Shown: positions 30,775 through 40,333 of the stretch, one piece after another
Numbering within the stretch: position 1 is the stretch's first letter
How the letters are laid out: each line of letters opens with the position of its first letter
NCBI RefSeq assembly: GCF_023955655.1
Contig: NZ_JAMXHT010000001.1
Coordinates: 620,001 to 684,000, forward strand
Length of the DNA: 64,000 nucleotides
DNA from: Ralstonia soli
GTDB lineage: Bacteria; Pseudomonadota; Gammaproteobacteria; Burkholderiales; Burkholderiaceae
Reading direction: 5' to 3'
Notes under the pieces: model-generated
What the model saw: only the letters and a program-made list of their open reading frames with translations
Database searches by the model: none
What the model was told of the DNA's origin: nothing
Position numbers and translations under genes: made by a program

Positions 30775-31179
30775 CTATTTGATCAGCGCTTCCAGCAGCG
30801 GCCCACGCGAACGGCGCGGCGGCGGGACATCCGCCAGGTTGGGCGGCAAGCCTTCAAGCACCGCCGCTGCATCCAGCGAGCCGATCGATACCCGCGTGTC
30901 GGCGGGAATGCGCCCGTCCTGCTGCAGCATCAGGTAGCGCAGGCAGCACACCCGCAGGAACGAGGCGAAGTTCGCCACCTCGCCGCGCCGCTCGAACAGC
31001 TCGTCATAGAGCTTGCTGATGAGCTGGTTGACCGTCAGACCGTCGCGCTGGCCGATCTCTTCGAGCACCTCCCAGAACAGGCACTCCAGCCGCACGCTGG
31101 TCGCCACGCCGTGCAGGCGTAGCGAGCGCGCGAGGCTGTCGTACGAGTGGGGATTGGCGCGGATGAAGATTTCGCACAT
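30775..31179 (-). CDS. Ribbon-helix-helix domain protein
   Basis: A 134-residue protein with the RHH_4-type pattern RSLRLHGVATSVRLECLFWEVL near residues 18-39, followed by EEIGQRDGLTVNQLISKLYDE. In RHH regulators the strand binds DNA bases and the helices dimerise. A conserved cysteine pair (VCCLRYL) follows. Such proteins are usually annotated as predicted DNA-binding proteins with no known target. The ATG at 31179 (MCEIFIRAN) matches the family start. The gene is convergent with the antiporter, 15 bases apart, and lies about 50 bases downstream of the DJ-1/PfpI gene. Confidence 0.75.
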   Translation of the reverse strand: MCEIFIRANPHSYDSLARSLRLHGVATSVRLECLFWEVLEEIGQRDGLTVNQLISKLYDELFERRGEVANFASFLRVCCLRYLMLQQDGRIPADTRVSIGSLDAAAVLEGLPPNLADVPPPRRSRGPLLEALIK

Positions 31180-31230
31180 GACCGGGGCTCCTGAAGTGCC
31201 CGGTGGACGGGGCACCGGCGGGCAACCGGA

Positions 31231-31809
31231 TCAGTGTAGAACCCGCGTGCCCAGGACTTCAAGAAACTGTGCCAGCCACGCCGGGTGGGCCGGCCACGCG
31301 GGCGCGGTGACCAGCTTGCCGTCGGTGTGGGCCTGATCGACGGGGATGTCCTTGAAAGTGCCGCCCGCTGCCGTGACTTCCGGGCCACACGCCGGATACG
31401 CCGAGCACGCCTTGCCTTCCAGCACGCCCGCCGCCGACAGCAATTGCGCACCGTGGCAGATGGCCGCGATGGGTTTGTCTGCCTGGGCGAAATGCTGAAC
31501 GATCTCAAGCACGCGGGCGTTCAGGCGCAGGTACTCCGGCGCGCGGCCGCCGGGCACGACAAGTGCGTCATAGGCTGCCGGATCGACGTCGGCAAAGCTG
31601 GTGTTGAGGGTAAAGCGGTGGCCGGGCTTTTCGGAGTACGTCTGCGCGCCCTCGAAATCGTGGACGGCGGTGGCCACTGTTTCTCCGGCATGCTTGTCGG
31701 GGCACACGGCGTGCACCGTGTGGCCGACCATCTGCAGCGCCTGGAAAGGGACCATGACTTCGTAGTCTTCAACGTAGTCGCCGACCAGCATCAGAATCTT
31801 CTTCGCCAT
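31231..31809 (-). CDS. DJ-1/PfpI family protein
   Basis: A 192-residue member of the class I glutamine amidotransferase-like superfamily. The N terminus is [23 protein letters not shown], with the conserved acidic residue. The nucleophile elbow is [10 protein letters not shown], whose cysteine (about residue 117) is the likely catalytic or oxidation-sensitive residue. It resembles PfpI/YhbO-type proteins linked to stress protection and deglycase-like activity, but the precise activity is unsettled for the family. The ATG at 31809 was chosen because MAKKIL begins the fold and a GGAGACACGG site precedes it. It diverges from apt. Confidence 0.88.
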   Translation of the reverse strand: MAKKILMLVGDYVEDYEVMVPFQALQMVGHTVHAVCPDKHAGETVATAVHDFEGAQTYSEKPGHRFTLNTSFADVDPAAYDALVVPGGRAPEYLRLNARVLEIVQHFAQADKPIAAICHGAQLLSAAGVLEGKACSAYPACGPEVTAAGGTFKDIPVDQAHTDGKLVTAPAWPAHPAWLAQFLEVLGTRVLH

Positions 31810-31934
31810 CACCGTGTCTCCTGTATGGTTGCAATCCGAGGTAACAACCGGCCCATTGTGGTTCGGTGCCCCTCGGCCCGGGTGGTAGCCCATTACCGCA
31901 GACCACGTTTTCCCTGCTTTTTTCGTTTGTTGCC

Positions 31935-32543
31935 ATGAGCCAAGTCCCGCACCATCAGGCCGCGTTGCTGACGCCGTCGTCTATTCCCGCCTCGACCGAA
32001 CTGGGTGACGTGTCGCGCTACCTGCGTGACCGCATCCGCACGGTGCCGGACTGGCCGCAAGCCGGCGTGATGTTCCGCGACATCACGCCGCTGTTGCAGG
32101 ACCCGAAGAGCCTGCGCGTGCTGGTGGACGTGTTCGTGCATCGCTACATGGGGCAGGGGCTGAATCTGGTGGCGGGCATCGATGCGCGCGGGTTCATCCT
32201 CGGCTCGATCGTGGCGTATGAACTGAACCTGGGTTTCGTGCCGATCCGCAAGAAGGGCAAGCTGCCGTTCAACACGGTGGCCGAGGAGTACATGCTCGAA
32301 TACGGCAGCGCGACAGTGGAGATCCACGCCGACGCCTGCAAGCCCGGCGACCGCGTCCTGCTGATCGACGACCTGATCGCCACGGGCGGCACCATGATGG
32401 CCGGCAAACGCCTGCTCGAACGCCTGGGCGCAACCGTGGTGGAGGGTGCGGCGATTGTCGACCTGCCCGAACTGGGCGGCTCGCGACTGCTGATCGAGGG
32501 CGGGCTGCCGTTGTTCACCGTCTGTCGCTTCGACGGCCACTGA
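31935..32543 (+). CDS. apt: Adenine phosphoribosyltransferase
   Basis: A 202-residue salvage enzyme that converts adenine and PRPP to AMP. After a 25-residue N-terminal extension the fold begins at [26 protein letters not shown], an Apt signature. [12 protein letters not shown] and the PRPP-binding motif [14 protein letters not shown] follow. I chose the ATG at 31935; the frame is open upstream to 31866. It diverges from the DJ-1/PfpI gene, with about 125 bases between starts. Confidence 0.96.
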   Translation: MSQVPHHQAALLTPSSIPASTELGDVSRYLRDRIRTVPDWPQAGVMFRDITPLLQDPKSLRVLVDVFVHRYMGQGLNLVAGIDARGFILGSIVAYELNLGFVPIRKKGKLPFNTVAEEYMLEYGSATVEIHADACKPGDRVLLIDDLIATGGTMMAGKRLLERLGATVVEGAAIVDLPELGGSRLLIEGGLPLFTVCRFDGH

Positions 32544-32668
32544 GCGGCCATTCGGCCCGCGGAGCGATGCCTGCACTGCATACGCTCATGTGACAAAAAT
32601 ATGACGCTCTGCTGCCGCGCGCAGTAGGATGATCCTTTTCTTTTTTTGCGTTGACCAGGGAGGCGCCG

Positions 32669-33286
32669 ATGCCACATGTGCTCTTGTTCCTGCTGACTTC
32701 GATCGCCATCACGGTGATGCCGGGGCCGGACAATCTGCAGGTGATCGCGCGCGGCGCGAGCCAGGGGCGCAGGGCGGGCCTGTCGGCGGCGGCAGGATTT
32801 GCATCGGGTTGCCTGTTCCACACGACGCTCGCCGCGCTGGGGCTGGCGGCGGTACTGCAATCGTCGCCGGTGGCGTTTCAGGCGATCCGCTGGCTGGGCG
32901 CGGCTTACCTGCTCTGGCTTGGCGTGCAGGCACTGCGCAGCAAGGGCAGTGGCCTGAAGAATGCTGGACCGCAGGCGGCGCCCGATCTGTGGCAGGTGTA
33001 CCGTCAGAGCGTCTTCGCCAATCTGCTCAACCCGAAGGTGACGCTGTTCTTCGTGGTGTTCCTGCCGCAGTTCGTCGATTCGCAGGCGGGTCATGCCGCG
33101 CTGCAGATGCTGCTGCTGGGCGGCGTGTTCATGGCGCAGACCATCGTCGTGTTCAGCGTGTACGGCTGGTGCGCGGCGGCACTGGGCGGCTGGATGCGCC
33201 GCACGCCGCGCGCGTCGCTGTGGCTCGATCGGGTGAGCGGCTGCATCTTCATCGGGCTGGGCTTGCGCGTGGCGCTGACCAAATAA
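32669..33286 (+). CDS. LysE/RhtB family amino-acid exporter
   Basis: A 205-residue integral membrane protein with about six hydrophobic helices. The N-terminal signature is VMPGPDNLQVIARGASQGRRAGL, followed by GAAYLLWLGVQALRS and NPKVTLFFVVFLPQFV, all typical of LysE/RhtB exporters of amino acids or homoserine lactones. The ATG at 32669 follows a GGGAGGC site. The substrate is not predictable from sequence. It is followed by the Na/Pi-type transporter gene 37 bases downstream, which may be cotranscribed. Confidence 0.9.
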   Translation: MPHVLLFLLTSIAITVMPGPDNLQVIARGASQGRRAGLSAAAGFASGCLFHTTLAALGLAAVLQSSPVAFQAIRWLGAAYLLWLGVQALRSKGSGLKNAGPQAAPDLWQVYRQSVFANLLNPKVTLFFVVFLPQFVDSQAGHAALQMLLLGGVFMAQTIVVFSVYGWCAAALGGWMRRTPRASLWLDRVSGCIFIGLGLRVALTK

Positions 33287-33323
33287 CGCATCAACCAATC
33301 AACCCATAGACGCAACGCAATCG

Positions 33324-35006
33324 ATGTACACGCTGCTCAAACTGCTCTCTGGCGTGGCCCTGCTGGTGTGGGGCACGCAGACCGTCAAGGTCGGCATGCT
33401 GCGCCTGTACGGCGCGGACTTGCGCCGCCTGCTGTCGCGCAGCGTGTCAAACCGGTTTTCTGCGCTGCTGGCCGGCATCGGCGTGACGTGCCTGGTGCAG
33501 AGCAGTAACGCCACAGCCACCATCGTCGGGGCGTTTGTTGCGCAGGGGCTGATGGGCGTGTCGTCGGCGCTGGCAATTTTGCTGGGCGCCAACGTCGGCA
33601 CGGCCATCATGGCGCAGGTGTTTGCGCTGGACTTGTCATGGCTGTCGCCACTGCTGATCTTCTTTGGCGTGATCCTGCACCTGTCGCGCAAGGGCAGCGC
33701 GGTGGGGCACTTCGGGCGCGTGCTGATCGGCCTGGGGCTGATCATGATGGCGCTGGAGCTGATCTCAGTGGCGTCGAGCCCGATGGTGGAGGCCAACGCG
33801 CTGCGCGTGCTGCTGAGCTCCTTCTCGTCGGATACCGGGCTGAACATGCTGATCGGCGCGGTCCTCACGCTGCTGTGCTACTCGAGCCTGGCTGTGGTGC
33901 TGTTCTGCGCGACGCTGGCGACGTCCGCCGCAGTGTCGGTCAAGGTGGCGTTTGCCATCGTGCTGGGCGCCAACATCGGCAGTGCAGTGGCCGCGCTGGC
34001 GACCACGCCGTCTTCGAGCCAGGCCGCGCGCCGTGCAACGCTCGGCAATTTGCTCTCGCGCATGCTGGGCGCGGCGCTGGTGCTGCCCTTCCTGGACAAG
34101 CTGGCCGAACTCGCGCCGCATGCGGGCGTGGCGCTGCAGCACGTGGTGGTGGCGTTCCATGTGGTGTTCAACGTGGCGCTGGCGGTGCTGCTGATCGGCC
34201 TGACCGACCAGATGGCGCGGCTCTGCGCACGCATCCTGCCGGGCGGCGCACATATCGATGACCTGGTGGCGCCGCGCTATCTCGACCCCTCGGCGCTGGC
34301 CACGCCAACGTTGGCGCTGGGCAATGCCGCACGCGAGGTGCTGCGCATCGGTGATCGTGTCGAACACATGCTCGACAACACCCTGCGCGTGCTCAAGACC
34401 AACGACGTCCGCCTGCTGCAGACCACGCGTGCCATCGATGACGAGGTCGATGCGCTCTATACCGCCATCAAGCTCTATCTCACGCAGTTGAGCCACGAGG
34501 CGCTGGATGCGCGCGAAGGCAAGCGCTGGGCCGACATCATCTCGCTCACCATCAACCTGGAACACGCCGGCGACATTCTCGACCGCCTGCTGCAGGACGT
34601 GCGTGAGAAGAAGATCGCGCACAAGCTGGCGTTTTCCGAGGCTGGCATGGAAGAGCTGGAAGACATGCACGCGCGGCTCGTCATCAACCTCAAGCTCGCA
34701 CTGTCGGTGTTCCTGACGGGCGACCTGCGCAGCGCGCAGAAGCTGATGCTGGAGAAAGCGCACTTCCGCGATCTGGAGAAACGGTACTCGCGCAGCCACC
34801 TCACACGCGTGTCGGCGCAGACGGCCGAGAGCATCGAGACCAGCTCGCTGCACCTGGACATCATCAGCGACTTCAAGCGGCTGAACTCGCTGTTCTGCGC
34901 GGCGGCGTACCCGGTGCTGGATGAGGCCGGGGCGCTGAACCGCAGCCGCATGAAGGACGCCGACGAAGTGCAGTCCGACGCCGAAACGGCTCCGATCAGC
35001 CAATAA
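33324..35006 (+). CDS. Na/Pi-cotransporter family protein with PhoU-like domain
   Basis: A 560-residue protein. The N-terminal half has about eight membrane segments in two inverted repeats. The first carries LVQSSNATATIVGAF and LLGANVGTA; the second carries VLGANIGSA, but reads CYSSLAVVL where a second QSS motif is expected. The C-terminal 220 residues are helical and PhoU-like (IDDEVDALYTAIKLYL, LTINLEHAGDILDRLL). The family includes NptA and YjbB, associated with sodium-dependent phosphate uptake or phosphate export. The altered second motif makes the transported ion uncertain. Confidence 0.85.
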   Translation: MYTLLKLLSGVALLVWGTQTVKVGMLRLYGADLRRLLSRSVSNRFSALLAGIGVTCLVQSSNATATIVGAFVAQGLMGVSSALAILLGANVGTAIMAQVFALDLSWLSPLLIFFGVILHLSRKGSAVGHFGRVLIGLGLIMMALELISVASSPMVEANALRVLLSSFSSDTGLNMLIGAVLTLLCYSSLAVVLFCATLATSAAVSVKVAFAIVLGANIGSAVAALATTPSSSQAARRATLGNLLSRMLGAALVLPFLDKLAELAPHAGVALQHVVVAFHVVFNVALAVLLIGLTDQMARLCARILPGGAHIDDLVAPRYLDPSALATPTLALGNAAREVLRIGDRVEHMLDNTLRVLKTNDVRLLQTTRAIDDEVDALYTAIKLYLTQLSHEALDAREGKRWADIISLTINLEHAGDILDRLLQDVREKKIAHKLAFSEAGMEELEDMHARLVINLKLALSVFLTGDLRSAQKLMLEKAHFRDLEKRYSRSHLTRVSAQTAESIETSSLHLDIISDFKRLNSLFCAAAYPVLDEAGALNRSRMKDADEVQSDAETAPISQ

Positions 35007-35034
35007 AAAAGCGCAGCCGAAGCTGCGCTTTGTC
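35006..35034. terminator. Bidirectional intrinsic terminator
   Basis: Stem AAAGCGCAGC / GCTGCGCTTT with loop CGAA, flanked by an A-tract on the left and a short T-tract on the right. It lies between the convergent Na/Pi-type gene and uvrA. Confidence 0.82.
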
Positions 35035-35052
35035 GTGACGCGATCGCCGCGC

Positions 35053-37917
35053 TTAATTCCGCTTGAGCAGTGGCGCGAGGTACTTCCCGGTAAAACTCGC
35101 CTTGTTCTTCGCCACATCCTCCGGCGTGCCCTTGGCGATGATCTGCCCGCCGCCCGCACCGCCTTCCGGCCCCAGATCCAGCAGCCAGTCCGCCGTTTTG
35201 ATCACATCAAGGTTGTGCTCGATGATGACGATCGTATTGCCGTGGTCGCGCAGCTTGTAGATGACCTTGAGCAGCAGCTCGATGTCGTGGAAGTGCAGAC
35301 CGGTGGTCGGCTCATCCAGGATGTAGAGCGTGCGGCCGGTGTCGCGCTTCGATAGCTCCAACGACAACTTCACCCGCTGCGCTTCACCGCCCGAGAGCGT
35401 CGTCGCCGATTGCCCCAGGCGGATGTAGCCGAGGCCCACGTCGAGCAGCGTCTGCAGCTTGCGGCGCACCACCGGCACCGGCGCAAAAAATTCGTGCGCC
35501 TGCTCGACCGTCATCTCCAGCACTTCGGTGATGTTCTTGCCCTTGTAGAGCACCTCGAGCGTTTCGCGGTTGTAGCGCTTGCCGTGGCACACGTCGCAGG
35601 GCACGTACACGTCGGGCAGGAAGTGCATCTCAACCTTCAGCACGCCGTCACCCTGGCAGGCCTCGCAGCGACCGCCCTTGACGTTGAACGAGAAGCGGCC
35701 TGGGTCGTACCCGCGCTCCTTGGCCGACGGCACGCCGGCAAACAACTCGCGGATCGGCGTGAACAGCCCCGTGTAGGTCGCCGGGTTCGAGCGCGGCGTA
35801 CGCCCGATCGGGGATTGATCGACGTTGATGACCTTGTCGAAATGCTCCAACCCGTCGATACGATCGTGCGCCGCCGGCTCGGGCGTGGAGCCGTACAGAT
35901 GCCGCGCCACCGCGTGATACAGCGTGTCGTTGATCAGCGTCGACTTGCCCGAGCCCGACACACCCGTAATGCAGGTCAGCAGCCCGATGGGGATCTCCGC
36001 CGACACATTCTTCAGGTTGTTGCCCGTGGCGTTGATGATGCGCAGCCAGCGTTCGTCATCCGGCGCGGTGCGCTGCTTGGGCACCTCGATGCGGCGCTTG
36101 CCCGACAGGTAGTCGCCCGTGAGCGACGCGGGCGATTGCTCGATCTGCTTCGGTGTGCCCTCCGCAATGATCTGTCCGCCGTGCACGCCGGCGCCGGGGC
36201 CGATGTCGACCACGTAGTCCGACGCGCGGATCATGTCTTCATCGTGCTCGACCACCAGCACCGAGTTGCCGAGGTCCCGCAGGTGCTTGAGCGTGCCGAT
36301 CAGGCGATCGTTGTCGCGCTGGTGCAGGCCGATGGAGGGCTCGTCCAGCACGTACATCACGCCGGTCAGCCCCGAGCCGATTTGCGACGCCAAGCGAATA
36401 CGCTGCGCCTCGCCGCCCGAGAGCGTATCGGCGCTGCGCTCCAGCGACAGGTAATCCAGCCCGACGTTGTTCAGGAAGTTCAGGCGCGCGCTGATCTCCT
36501 TGACGATCTTGTCGGCGATCTCGCGCTTGGCGCCGTGCATGTTCAGCGTCAGGAAATACGTGAGCGCGTCGCGCAGCGGCCACCCGTTGATCTCGTAGAT
36601 GCCGCGCGCCTGGTCGGCCTCGCCGATCTTGACGAAGCGCGCCTCACGGCGCAGGCGGGTGCCGTGGCATTCCGGGCAGGGCTGGTTGTTCTGGTACTTG
36701 GCCAGCTCTTCGCGCACGGCGATGGAGTCGGTCTCTTTGTAGCGCCGCTCCAGGTTGGGGATGATCCCCTCGAACGCGTGCTCGCGCACCGTGGTCTTGC
36801 CGCGCTCGTTGATGTACGTGAACGGAATCTGCTGCTTGCCCGAGCCGTGCAGCACGATCTGCTGGATTTCGGCCGGCAGGTCTTCAAACGCGACATCGAT
36901 GTCGACGTCATAGAAGGCCGCCAGGCTCTGCAGCATTTGGAAGTAGAACTGGTTGCGGCGGTCCCACCCCTTGATGGCGCCCGAGGCCAGCGATAGATTC
37001 GGGAAGGCCACCACGCGCTTCGGATCGAAGAAGGTGATCTGGCCCAGGCCGTCGCAATGCGGGCACGCGCCCATCGGGTTGTTGAACGAGAAGAGGCGCG
37101 GCTCCAGCTCCTGCAGCGAATACGAGCAGATCGGGCAGGCGAACTTGGAGCTGAAACCGTGCTCCTTGCCGGTGTCCATTTCCAGCGCGATGGCGCGGCC
37201 GTCGGCCAGGCGCAGCGCGGTTTCGAACGATTCGGCCAGGCGTTGCTTGAGTTCCGGATTGACCTTCACGCGGTCGACCACGACCTCGATCGAATGCTTG
37301 TCGTTCTTCTTCAGCGTGGGCAGGTTGTCGACCTCGTAGACCTTCGCTTCCGCCTCGTGTGCGGTGCCGCCGCCCGAGCGGATGCGAAAGCGCACGAAAC
37401 CCTGCGCCTGCATCGCTTCAAACAGGTCGACGTGCTCTCCCTTGCGGTTGGCCACCACGGGCGCCAGGATCATCAGCTTGGTGTCGGCCGGCAGCGCCAG
37501 CACGGCATCGACCATCTGCGACACGCTCTGCGCTTCCAGCGGCTGGCCGTGGTCGGGACAGTAGGGCGTGCCGGCGCGGGCGTACAACAGACGCAGGTAG
37601 TCGTGGATCTCGGTAACCGTGCCCACCGTCGAGCGCGGGTTGTGGCTCGTGGCCTTCTGCTCGATGGAAATGGCAGGCGACAACCCTTCGATCAGGTCCA
37701 CGTCGGGCTTTTCCATCAGCTGCAGGAACTGCCGGGCATACGCCGAGAGCGACTCCACGTAGCGCCGCTGCCCCTCCGCATACAGCGTGTCGAACGCGAG
37801 CGACGACTTGCCCGACCCCGAAAGCCCGGTGATCACGATCAGCTGATTGCGCGGCAGATCGAGGTTGATGTTCTTCAGGTTGTGGGTACGGGCCCCACGA
37901 ATCTTGATTTCGTCCAT
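35053..37917 (-). CDS. uvrA: Excinuclease ABC subunit A
   Basis: A 954-residue damage-recognition ATPase of nucleotide excision repair. It has two ABC modules: Walker A motifs [20 protein letters not shown] (N-terminal) and [12 protein letters not shown] (C-terminal), and signature segments [19 protein letters not shown] and [12 protein letters not shown]. The zinc-binding motifs are CPICSYS with CPHCDG, and CEACQGDG with CDVCHGKR. The ATG at 37917 ([14 protein letters not shown]) is the conserved start. No SOS-type CTGT-N8-ACAG box was seen upstream. It diverges from the MFS gene. Confidence 0.98.
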   Translation of the reverse strand: MDEIKIRGARTHNLKNINLDLPRNQLIVITGLSGSGKSSLAFDTLYAEGQRRYVESLSAYARQFLQLMEKPDVDLIEGLSPAISIEQKATSHNPRSTVGTVTEIHDYLRLLYARAGTPYCPDHGQPLEAQSVSQMVDAVLALPADTKLMILAPVVANRKGEHVDLFEAMQAQGFVRFRIRSGGGTAHEAEAKVYEVDNLPTLKKNDKHSIEVVVDRVKVNPELKQRLAESFETALRLADGRAIALEMDTGKEHGFSSKFACPICSYSLQELEPRLFSFNNPMGACPHCDGLGQITFFDPKRVVAFPNLSLASGAIKGWDRRNQFYFQMLQSLAAFYDVDIDVAFEDLPAEIQQIVLHGSGKQQIPFTYINERGKTTVREHAFEGIIPNLERRYKETDSIAVREELAKYQNNQPCPECHGTRLRREARFVKIGEADQARGIYEINGWPLRDALTYFLTLNMHGAKREIADKIVKEISARLNFLNNVGLDYLSLERSADTLSGGEAQRIRLASQIGSGLTGVMYVLDEPSIGLHQRDNDRLIGTLKHLRDLGNSVLVVEHDEDMIRASDYVVDIGPGAGVHGGQIIAEGTPKQIEQSPASLTGDYLSGKRRIEVPKQRTAPDDERWLRIINATGNNLKNVSAEIPIGLLTCITGVSGSGKSTLINDTLYHAVARHLYGSTPEPAAHDRIDGLEHFDKVINVDQSPIGRTPRSNPATYTGLFTPIRELFAGVPSAKERGYDPGRFSFNVKGGRCEACQGDGVLKVEMHFLPDVYVPCDVCHGKRYNRETLEVLYKGKNITEVLEMTVEQAHEFFAPVPVVRRKLQTLLDVGLGYIRLGQSATTLSGGEAQRVKLSLELSKRDTGRTLYILDEPTTGLHFHDIELLLKVIYKLRDHGNTIVIIEHNLDVIKTADWLLDLGPEGGAGGGQIIAKGTPEDVAKNKASFTGKYLAPLLKRN

Positions 37918-38077
37918 GTGCGGCTGAATGCGGCTCAATGCAGCGTCGGAGCGCGGACCGCCTGCGGCAATCGGCGGGAGGGGTGAAAAAGGGTAAGCCT
38001 GCTAATATACCGAACTTCGGTTTTGCGGGTATCCGCCCCCAGATGGGGCAATCTGCAAATCGGTTCAAGTGTCCTTG

Positions 38078-38100
38078 CCGCCGCTTTTTTGCGGCGGTTT
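38078..38100 (+). other. Strong hairpin just upstream of the MFS gene start
   Basis: CCGCCGC, six T, GCGGCGG, then TTT, ending 8 bases before the ATG at 38108. It resembles a terminator in shape and would overlap the ribosome-binding region, so it may lower expression or mark a short leader. Confidence 0.55.
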
Positions 38101-38107
38101 CCGCACC

Positions 38108-39313
38108 ATGTCTTCCGCCTCCCCATCCATGACTTCCGCTTCCGGCCGCATGACCGGCCTTGAGCTGCGCGCCGCCGCTTCGCTGGCCGGCATCTTCGCG
38201 CTGCGCATGTTGGGTCTGTTCATGATCATGCCGGTCTTCGCGGTGTTCGCGAAAACGCTGCCGGACGGCAACAACACCCAGCTCGTCGCTTTTGCCATCG
38301 GCGTGTACGGCCTGACGCAGGCCGTGCTCTATATCCCGTACGGCTGGCTGTCGGACCGCTTCGGGCGCAAGCCCGTCATCGTGACGGGCCTGGTGATCTT
38401 TGCGGTGGGCAGCCTGGTGGCGGCGTTTTCGCACAGCGTGGCGGGCATCGCCGTCGGGCGGGCCATCCAGGGCGCCGGAGCAATTTCGTCAGCGGTCATC
38501 GCCTTCGTGGCGGATCTGACGCGAGAAGAACATCGCACCAAGGCCATGGCCATGATTGGCGGCAGCATTGGCCTGTCGTTTGCCGTGGCCATCGTGAGCG
38601 CGCCGGTCATCTTCCGCTGGGTCGGCATGCCGGGCATGTTCACGGCGATCGGCGTGCTGGCCATCGTCGCCATCGGCGTGGTGCTGTGGGTGGTACCGAA
38701 CCCGCCGCGCCCGCCCGAGCATGTGAAAGCCCCGTTCCGTGAAGTGCTGCGCAACCCCGAGTTGCTGCGCCTGAATTTTGGCGTGTTCGCCTTGCATGCC
38801 ACGCAGACCGCGCTGTTCGTCGTGCTGCCGCACATGCTGGAAGCCGCCGGTCTACCGGTCGATTCGCACTGGAAGGTGTACCTGCCGGTGATGGGCGTGT
38901 CGTTCGTGCTGATGGTGCCGGCCATCATCGCCGCGGAAAAGCGCGGCAAGATGAAGATCGTGCTGCTGTCGGCCGTGGCGCTGGTGATGGTGGCCCAACT
39001 GGCGCTGGGCGAGGTGCATCCGACGCTCACCGCGCTGGCGCTTGCGCTACTGGTGTATTTCCTGGGCTTCAACGTGCTGGAGGCCTCGCAGCCGTCGCTG
39101 GTGTCGAAGTACGCGCCGGGTGTGCGCAAGGGCGCGGCCATGGGCGTGTACAACACGACGCAGGCGCTGGGGCTGTTTGCAGGCGGTGCGGGCGGCGGCT
39201 GGATTTTGCTGCACGCAGGGCAGAGCGCGGTGTTCTTCACATGCGCCGGGCTGGCCTTGGCTTGGCTTATAATCGCGAGCCCCATGCAGATGCCGACGTT
39301 GCGTCGACACTAA
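38108..39313 (+). CDS. MFS transporter (YajR-like drug/sugar efflux type)
   Basis: A 401-residue major facilitator with about twelve membrane helices. The N-terminal half shows [17 protein letters not shown], the conserved loop motif [18 protein letters not shown] between helices 2 and 3, and [21 protein letters not shown]. The C-terminal part ends after [18 protein letters not shown]. It resembles YajR-type transporters but lacks a long C-terminal extension. The ATG at 38108 follows a hairpin with no clear ribosome-binding site. ssb lies 46 bases downstream in the same direction. Confidence 0.88.
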   Translation: MSSASPSMTSASGRMTGLELRAAASLAGIFALRMLGLFMIMPVFAVFAKTLPDGNNTQLVAFAIGVYGLTQAVLYIPYGWLSDRFGRKPVIVTGLVIFAVGSLVAAFSHSVAGIAVGRAIQGAGAISSAVIAFVADLTREEHRTKAMAMIGGSIGLSFAVAIVSAPVIFRWVGMPGMFTAIGVLAIVAIGVVLWVVPNPPRPPEHVKAPFREVLRNPELLRLNFGVFALHATQTALFVVLPHMLEAAGLPVDSHWKVYLPVMGVSFVLMVPAIIAAEKRGKMKIVLLSAVALVMVAQLALGEVHPTLTALALALLVYFLGFNVLEASQPSLVSKYAPGVRKGAAMGVYNTTQALGLFAGGAGGGWILLHAGQSAVFFTCAGLALAWLIIASPMQMPTLRRH

Positions 39314-39359
39314 ACCGGGCCTACGGCGGCATCACTCAACCTACCTTCGGAAACTCATC

Positions 39360-39911
39360 ATGGCGTCCGTCAACAAAGTCATCATCGTCGGCAATCTCGG
39401 CGCCGATCCTGAAACGCGTTACATGCCCAGCGGCGACGCCGTCACCAACATCCGCGTGGCGACCACCGACCGCTACAAGGACAAGGCCAGCGGCGAAATG
39501 AAGGAAGCCACCGAGTGGCACCGCATTGCCTTCTTCGGCCGCCTGGCTGAAATCGCCGGCGAATACCTGAAGAAGGGTTCGTCGGTCTACATCGAGGGCC
39601 GCCTCAAGACCCGTCAATGGGAAAAGGACGGCCAGAAGCAATACAGCACCGAAATCGTCGCAGACCAAATGCAGATGCTCGGCGGCCGCGGTGGTGAGGG
39701 CGGCGGTGGCCAAGGTGGCGGTGGTGGCTACTCGCGCGGCGGCGAAGGCGGTGGCGGTGGTGGTTACGGCGGTGGCCGCAGCCAAGGCCAGGGCGGTGGC
39801 GGTGGCTACTCGCGCGGCGGCGAAGGCGGTGGTGGTCAGGGCGGCGGTGCGCGCCGTCAACCGGCGCCGTCAAATGGCTTCGAGGATATGGACGACGATA
39901 TTCCGTTCTGA
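39360..39911 (+). CDS. ssb: Single-stranded DNA-binding protein
   Basis: A 183-residue SSB. The N-terminal OB fold begins [21 protein letters not shown] and contains [19 protein letters not shown] and [12 protein letters not shown], ending near residue 108. A long glycine-rich linker built from repeated [11 protein letters not shown] units follows. The acidic tip MDDDIPF docks partner proteins of replication and repair. The uvrA-MFS-ssb order is common in Burkholderiales. A strong terminator follows. Confidence 0.97.
   Translation: MASVNKVIIVGNLGADPETRYMPSGDAVTNIRVATTDRYKDKASGEMKEATEWHRIAFFGRLAEIAGEYLKKGSSVYIEGRLKTRQWEKDGQKQYSTEIVADQMQMLGGRGGEGGGGQGGGGGYSRGGEGGGGGGYGGGRSQGQGGGGGYSRGGEGGGGQGGGARRQPAPSNGFEDMDDDIPF
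39723..39832. repeat. 32-bp perfect direct repeats in the ssb linker
   Basis: Bases 39723-39754 and 39801-39832 are identical and encode the [10 protein letters not shown]-type units of the glycine-rich linker. Slippage here would change linker length without shifting frame only if whole codons are gained or lost. Confidence 0.9.
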
Positions 39912-39930
39912 GTCCGTCTCACCAGACAAC

Positions 39931-39970
39931 AAAAAACCCGGCAGTCCGCCAAGGACGCCGGGTTTTTTGT
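39931..39970. terminator. Bidirectional intrinsic terminator
   Basis: A 12-bp stem AAAAAACCCGGC / GCCGGGTTTTTT with an inner GTCC / GGAC pairing, T-tract on the plus strand and A-tract on the other side. It ends ssb and probably also the convergent biosynthetic operon. Confidence 0.88.
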
Positions 39971-40004
39971 TTGGGTGCCGCCGTGCCGCGGTGTTCTGAG
40001 CCGG

Positions 40005-40319
40005 TCAGTTGTTCGAGCAGGGCTTGTTGAATACATGCTTGACGCCGCACTTGGTGGCGTGCGCAGCGTCCCGGAAGCCGTGGCCGACGGTGCGGGCGCC
40101 GTTGGCGGTGGCATGGCCGACGGCCTTCGCTCCATCCCGCGTGGCGTGGCCCACCGCTTTCGTGCCGTCACGCGCGGCGTGGCCAGTTTTCTTTGCGGCG
40201 TCCTTGGTACCTTGCTTGATGTCCTGCTTCATTTCCGTCAGGTCGGCGTGTGCAACAGGGCTCAGGAGTGCCAGCATCAGCGTGGCGGACAGGAACAGGC
40301 GGCTTTTCACGGCAGACAT
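40005..40319 (-). CDS. Small secreted protein with 11-residue repeats
   Basis: A 104-residue protein of no known family. Residues 1-25 are a signal peptide (LFLSATLMLALLSPVAHA). Residues 46-89 consist of four 11-residue repeats: GHAARDGTKAV, GHATRDGAKAV, GHATANGARTV and the weaker GHGFRDAAHAT. A tail with two cysteines (Cys91, Cys101) follows. The 11-residue period resembles LEA-type or synuclein-type amphipathic helices that bind membranes or protect during drying. It begins 14 bases after the stop of the ApeP-like dehydratase gene and may be the last gene of that operon. A GAAAGG site lies directly against the ATG. Confidence 0.72.
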   Translation of the reverse strand: MSAVKSRLFLSATLMLALLSPVAHADLTEMKQDIKQGTKDAAKKTGHAARDGTKAVGHATRDGAKAVGHATANGARTVGHGFRDAAHATKCGVKHVFNKPCSNN

Positions 40320-40333
40320 CCTTTCAATCGGGT

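Noticed and set aside
35410-36996. A 528-residue plus-strand frame inside uvrA
   Set aside because: It is antisense to uvrA, whose two ABC modules and zinc motifs are intact.
37918-38107. A possible SOS box upstream of uvrA
   Set aside because: No CTGT-N8-ACAG or close variant could be found in the divergent region.
39680-39850. Repeated units that might suggest a CRISPR-like array
   Set aside because: They are in-frame glycine codons of the ssb linker, without unique spacers.
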